Shown here: positions 6,254 through 8,455 of the stretch, piece after piece
Layout of the letters: every line of letters starts with the position of its first letter
Position numbering within the stretch: the stretch's first letter is position 1
DNA from: Anaerolineales bacterium UBA2232
GTDB lineage: Bacteria; Chloroflexota; Anaerolineae; UBA2200
Assembly (NCBI GenBank): GCA_002348045.1
Contig: DDYO01000137.1
Span: forward strand, 1-8,455
Reading direction: 5' to 3'
DNA length: 8,455 nt
Notes under the pieces: model-generated
Seen by the model: only the letters and a program-made list of their open reading frames with translations
The model's database searches: none
Told to the model about the DNA's origin: nothing
Position numbers and translations under genes: made by a program

Positions 6254-6298
6254 AAAAAAAGGCCATGAGCTGTGCCGCACCGGCACCATCTCATGACC
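6254..6298 (-). terminator. Strong intrinsic terminator upstream of rsgA
   Basis: Read on the - strand, GGTCATGAG (6290-6298) pairs with CTCATGGCC (6261-6269) over 9 bp with one G-U. A small internal loop follows, then GTGCC/GGCAC (6272-6276 with 6282-6286) around a 5-base loop. The stem is followed directly by seven T residues (6254-6260). This has the form of a rho-independent terminator. It would end the short transcript from the promoter at 6487-6514, or read-through from the kinase operon, before rsgA. It may also act as an attenuator. Confidence 0.75.
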
Positions 6299-6368
6299 GA
6301 TTGACCGAACGCCCGACAACGACCTGGCGTTGCTCAAGGCAACGCTCTATCGCACGTTAGCAGGGAAA

Positions 6369-6449
6369 CTAGAGGACGGCAATCGCCCCGGAGAGGTGCG
6401 CGCGACAAACACGCCGTACAAGTTCAAGACGTCCGCTGTTGATTGTCAT
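6369..6449 (-). CDS. Possible 26-residue small protein or leader peptide
   Basis: The ATG at 6449 opens a 26-codon frame (begins MTINSGRLELVRR, ends SGAIAVL) with TAG at 6369-6371. It has a strong ribosome site, GGGAGG (6458-6463), 8 bases upstream, and a near-consensus promoter about 30 bases before that. The terminator at 6254-6298 follows the stop codon by 70 bases. Between them lies a perfect 7-bp hairpin (6327-6333/6339-6345). The peptide is rich in Arg and Leu, four Arg in the middle third, with no membrane segment. The ribosome site can pair with codons near the middle of the frame (6454-6461 with 6393-6400), which would mask it. It may be a leader peptide governing rsgA, a free small protein, or a non-coding RNA where the frame is chance. 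I know no homologue. Confidence 0.4.
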   Translation of the reverse strand: MTINSGRLELVRRVCRAHLSGAIAVL

Positions 6450-6486
6450 CTGACGCACCTCCCTGCCAAATCTCTTAACGGTGCAG

Positions 6487-6514
6487 ATTCTAGTCAATAT
6501 CGCGGCGCTGTCAA
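6487..6514 (-). promoter_or_regulatory. Near-consensus promoter upstream of the small ORF
   Basis: On the - strand TTGACA (6509-6514) and TAGAAT (6487-6492) are 16 bases apart, the same hexamers and spacer length as the patB promoter. Transcription would start near 6480, and the unit would end at the terminator at 6254-6298, giving an RNA of roughly 225 bases. Confidence 0.6.
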
Positions 6515-6670
6515 ATCGGGCCGCCCGGCGCATCACGGGCGCACAGCCATGGTATGTGGTCTGCGCTGACCGTCGACCGTGCCGCAGCCCTCACGCCGCC
6601 GCCCTCTGACAGCCAGCCTAGGCCAGCCTCAATGCCTGACGGGAACCAGGATGCCCTGACCCGCCAGCCC

Positions 6671-8044
6671 TCAAAGGTCAATGACAAAGGTCGCGCCTTT
6701 GCCCAGCTCGCTGTTCACCGAAATTACGCCTCCATGAGCCTCTACCAGCGCCCGCACGATGGACAACCCCAGCCCCGAGCCTCCCCAGGACCGGGAGCGT
6801 CCCGCGTCGCCTCGATAGAAGCGGTCGAAGACGCGGGCCACGTCCTCCTTGGGAATGCCCGCCCCGCTGTCCTCCACCTCGATTCGCACGCCCTCGCTGC
6901 CTCCACCGGCTCGCAGGGTAATCACACCCCCAGCCTGGGTATAGCGCAGCGCATTGTCCAGAAGGTTGCCGACAATCTGCCGCAGCCGATCCGGGTCAGC
7001 GTGGACCTTTGGCAGTGCACCCTGCACCTCCACTAACAGTTCGATGCCCCGCTCGTGGGCTCCCGCCTGATGTACTTCTGCCACCGCCTTCAGCAGGTCC
7101 GGCACCTCCACCAGCTCCCTCTGCAGGGTCAGGTGTCCGCTCTCGGCCAACGAGAGCAGCCGCAGATCGTCCACCAGGCGCTGCAAGAGGAGGGTCTCCT
7201 CCAGGACGGGGAGCAAGTGCTCCTTGTCGGTGGGATACACATCATCCAGCATCGCCTCCACGTTGCTGCGCAGGACGCTCAACGGGTTGCGCAGCTCATG
7301 GGCAATGTCGGCCGTCATGTGCCGCCGATGCTGCTCTCCCGCTTCGATGGTGGTTGCCATGGTGTTGAGAACCTGGGTCAGCTCCCCCACTTCGTCTCGG
7401 GAGCCCACGGCAACTTCCGTCCAGTGACCATCCTTCAGCATGGTCTCCGCTGCCCGGGTAAGGCGCTGGATGGGCGCCACCAACTGCCGGGCCAGCAGCG
7501 TGCTAATCGCCAGGCTGGCCAGGAACACCGCCACCCCCGCATACGACAGCGCCCGTCTCACCGCCGCCAGGAACTGCTCCTCAGCGCTCGCAACGCCAGA
7601 AGGCAGCACATCCAGCGATAGCAGCATGCCGACCTGGACCCCATTCACATCCAGGAGCACTCCCTGCCGGCTCTCCTCGGGCAGCACGCGGCCCACCCAC
7701 AATCCGGCCGAGTCTGCAGCCACCCGGCCATCAACCGTCAGGAGGATGAGCCGCTGCTCCACGGCACCGTTGGCGCCCCGCCCCCTTCCCGGAGTGCCCC
7801 CCTGCCCATCGCCAGAGGCTGCCAGATCGGCCAGCAAGACACCGACGCCGTCCCAGCCGCCTTCCTTCGCATAGTAGCTCTCCAGCACCGGAGCCAGCGC
7901 CGCCGCCCGCACCTGCATGCCCCTGCGCGCGTACACCGTGAACTCAACCGCGACGCTGCGCCCCACAGCAACCGCCACAGTGCCCACCCCGATCAAGGCC
8001 ACCAGGGCCATCGCCAGCCAGAGCTTGCTCCCCAGGCTACGCAT
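6671..8044 (-). CDS. Membrane sensor histidine kinase of a two-component system
   Basis: This 457-residue kinase senses an unknown signal and phosphorylates the adjacent response regulator. In order: a membrane helix about 8-28; an extracytoplasmic sensor region about 29-165, including a low-complexity Gly-rich stretch at 77-93; a second membrane helix about 166-186; a HAMP linker about 187-240; the HisKA dimerisation domain with phospho-acceptor His249 in HELRNP; and the ATPase domain with N-box NLLDNALRYT (360-369), G1 DSGAGI (392-397), FDRFYR (406-411) and G2 GGSGLGLSIV (421-430). All catalytic boxes are intact. The ATG at 8044 overlaps the regulator's stop by 8 bases, indicating translational coupling; an in-frame ATG at 8113 would lie deep in the regulator gene. 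The architecture is generic (BaeS/ResE/PhoR-like) and gives no signal identity. No clear terminator follows directly. Confidence 0.92.
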   Translation of the reverse strand: MRSLGSKLWLAMALVALIGVGTVAVAVGRSVAVEFTVYARRGMQVRAAALAPVLESYYAKEGGWDGVGVLLADLAASGDGQGGTPGRGRGANGAVEQRLILLTVDGRVAADSAGLWVGRVLPEESRQGVLLDVNGVQVGMLLSLDVLPSGVASAEEQFLAAVRRALSYAGVAVFLASLAISTLLARQLVAPIQRLTRAAETMLKDGHWTEVAVGSRDEVGELTQVLNTMATTIEAGEQHRRHMTADIAHELRNPLSVLRSNVEAMLDDVYPTDKEHLLPVLEETLLLQRLVDDLRLLSLAESGHLTLQRELVEVPDLLKAVAEVHQAGAHERGIELLVEVQGALPKVHADPDRLRQIVGNLLDNALRYTQAGGVITLRAGGGSEGVRIEVEDSGAGIPKEDVARVFDRFYRGDAGRSRSWGGSGLGLSIVRALVEAHGGVISVNSELGKGATFVIDL

Positions 8045-8455
8045 CCGCGGCCTCGGCCAAGCGGTACCCCACCCCGTAGACCGTCTGGATGTAGCGCGGC
8101 TGACGGGGATCACCCTCCATCTTTCGCCGCAGGTTCTTTACGTGGGCATCGATCGTCCGCTCATAGCCCTCGTAGGCAACCCCCTGCACGGCGTCCAAGA
8201 GCTCCATGCGCGTGAACACCCTGCCCGGCGCCCCAGTCAAGATAGCCAGCAGGTCGAACTCGGTGCTCGTCAGGTCAACGGCGCGGCCGCCAATCGAAAC
8301 CATGCGCTTTGCTGGATCCATCACCAGGTCGCCAACCTGAAGGAGAGCCGCGGGTCGCTCCTCCCCGCCCATCCGCCGCAGCACCGCCCGTACCCGAGCC
8401 ACCAGCTCCCGTGCTGAAAACGGTTTGGTAACATAGTCATCCGCCCCCAACTCCA
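8037..8455 (-). CDS. OmpR-family response regulator, N-terminal part cut by the window edge
   Basis: This is the C-terminal 139 residues of a DNA-binding response regulator, the partner of the downstream kinase. The fragment opens at the end of the receiver domain, ELGADDYVTKPFSARELVARV, with the conserved switch Lys of KPF. A short linker leads into a winged-helix domain of the OmpR/PhoB type: LTSTEFDLLAIL (recognition-domain core), RVFTRMELLDAV, the recognition helix RTIDAHVKNLRRKME and the wing IQTVYGVGYRL. The phospho-acceptor Asp and the start codon lie beyond base 8455. The stop (TAG at 8037-8039) overlaps the kinase start, so the two genes form one transcription unit running leftward. 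Target genes cannot be read from this window. Confidence 0.93.
   Translation of the reverse strand, partial: ELGADDYVTKPFSARELVARVRAVLRRMGGEERPAALLQVGDLVMDPAKRMVSIGGRAVDLTSTEFDLLAILTGAPGRVFTRMELLDAVQGVAYEGYERTIDAHVKNLRRKMEGDPRQPRYIQTVYGVGYRLAEAADA

Noticed and set aside
6330..6569. 79-codon + strand ORF between rsgA and the kinase gene
   Set aside because: No domain or ribosome site; it lies antisense to a well-formed promoter and small ORF on the other strand.

Overview
The window is GC-rich, tightly packed bacterial chromosome carrying housekeeping and transport genes. I see no insertion sequence, phage gene, CRISPR array, rRNA or tRNA. The gene set is a membrane pyrophosphatase, a PRC-barrel/MgtE-N/CBS protein next to a divergent Nramp, a MalY/PatB aminotransferase, RsgA and an OmpR-type two-component pair. 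It suggests a free-living, GC-rich bacterium, possibly Chloroflexota-like. That placement is a guess from gene content and was not tested.

Layout: (1) 1-197, + strand, the last 64 codons of a membrane-bound pyrophosphatase (hppA), followed by a perfect 16-bp hairpin. (2) 278-601, - strand, a small helix-turn-helix protein of unknown function. (3) A 438-base gap (602-1039) with candidate divergent promoters and a long leader that carries structured elements, a terminator-like hairpin and an anti-Shine-Dalgarno stretch. (4) 1040-3574, + strand, a two-gene unit: a soluble PRC-barrel + MgtE N-domain + CBS-pair protein, then an Nramp-superfamily transporter with an altered metal site. (5) 3696-4850, - strand, a PatB/MalY-type PLP enzyme with a near-consensus promoter. 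(6) 4984-6162, - strand, the ribosome-assembly GTPase RsgA. (7) A 508-base gap (6163-6670) holding a near-consensus promoter, a possible 26-codon ORF, a strong U-tailed terminator and a weaker rsgA promoter, all on the - strand. (8) 6671-8455, - strand, a sensor histidine kinase whose start overlaps the end of an OmpR-family response regulator cut by the window edge.

The most interesting part is 602-3574. The first protein has the cytoplasmic Mg2+-sensing half of an MgtE channel but no membrane domain. The next gene is an Nramp lacking the TM6 methionine that disfavours Mg2+/Ca2+ in classical Mn/Fe Nramps. With the elaborate leader and the divergent HTH gene, this looks like a divalent-cation (possibly Mg2+) uptake unit in which the sensor and the transport pore are separate proteins. 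The second point of interest is the compact transcription unit upstream of rsgA, which could be a leader-peptide attenuator, a small mRNA or an sRNA.
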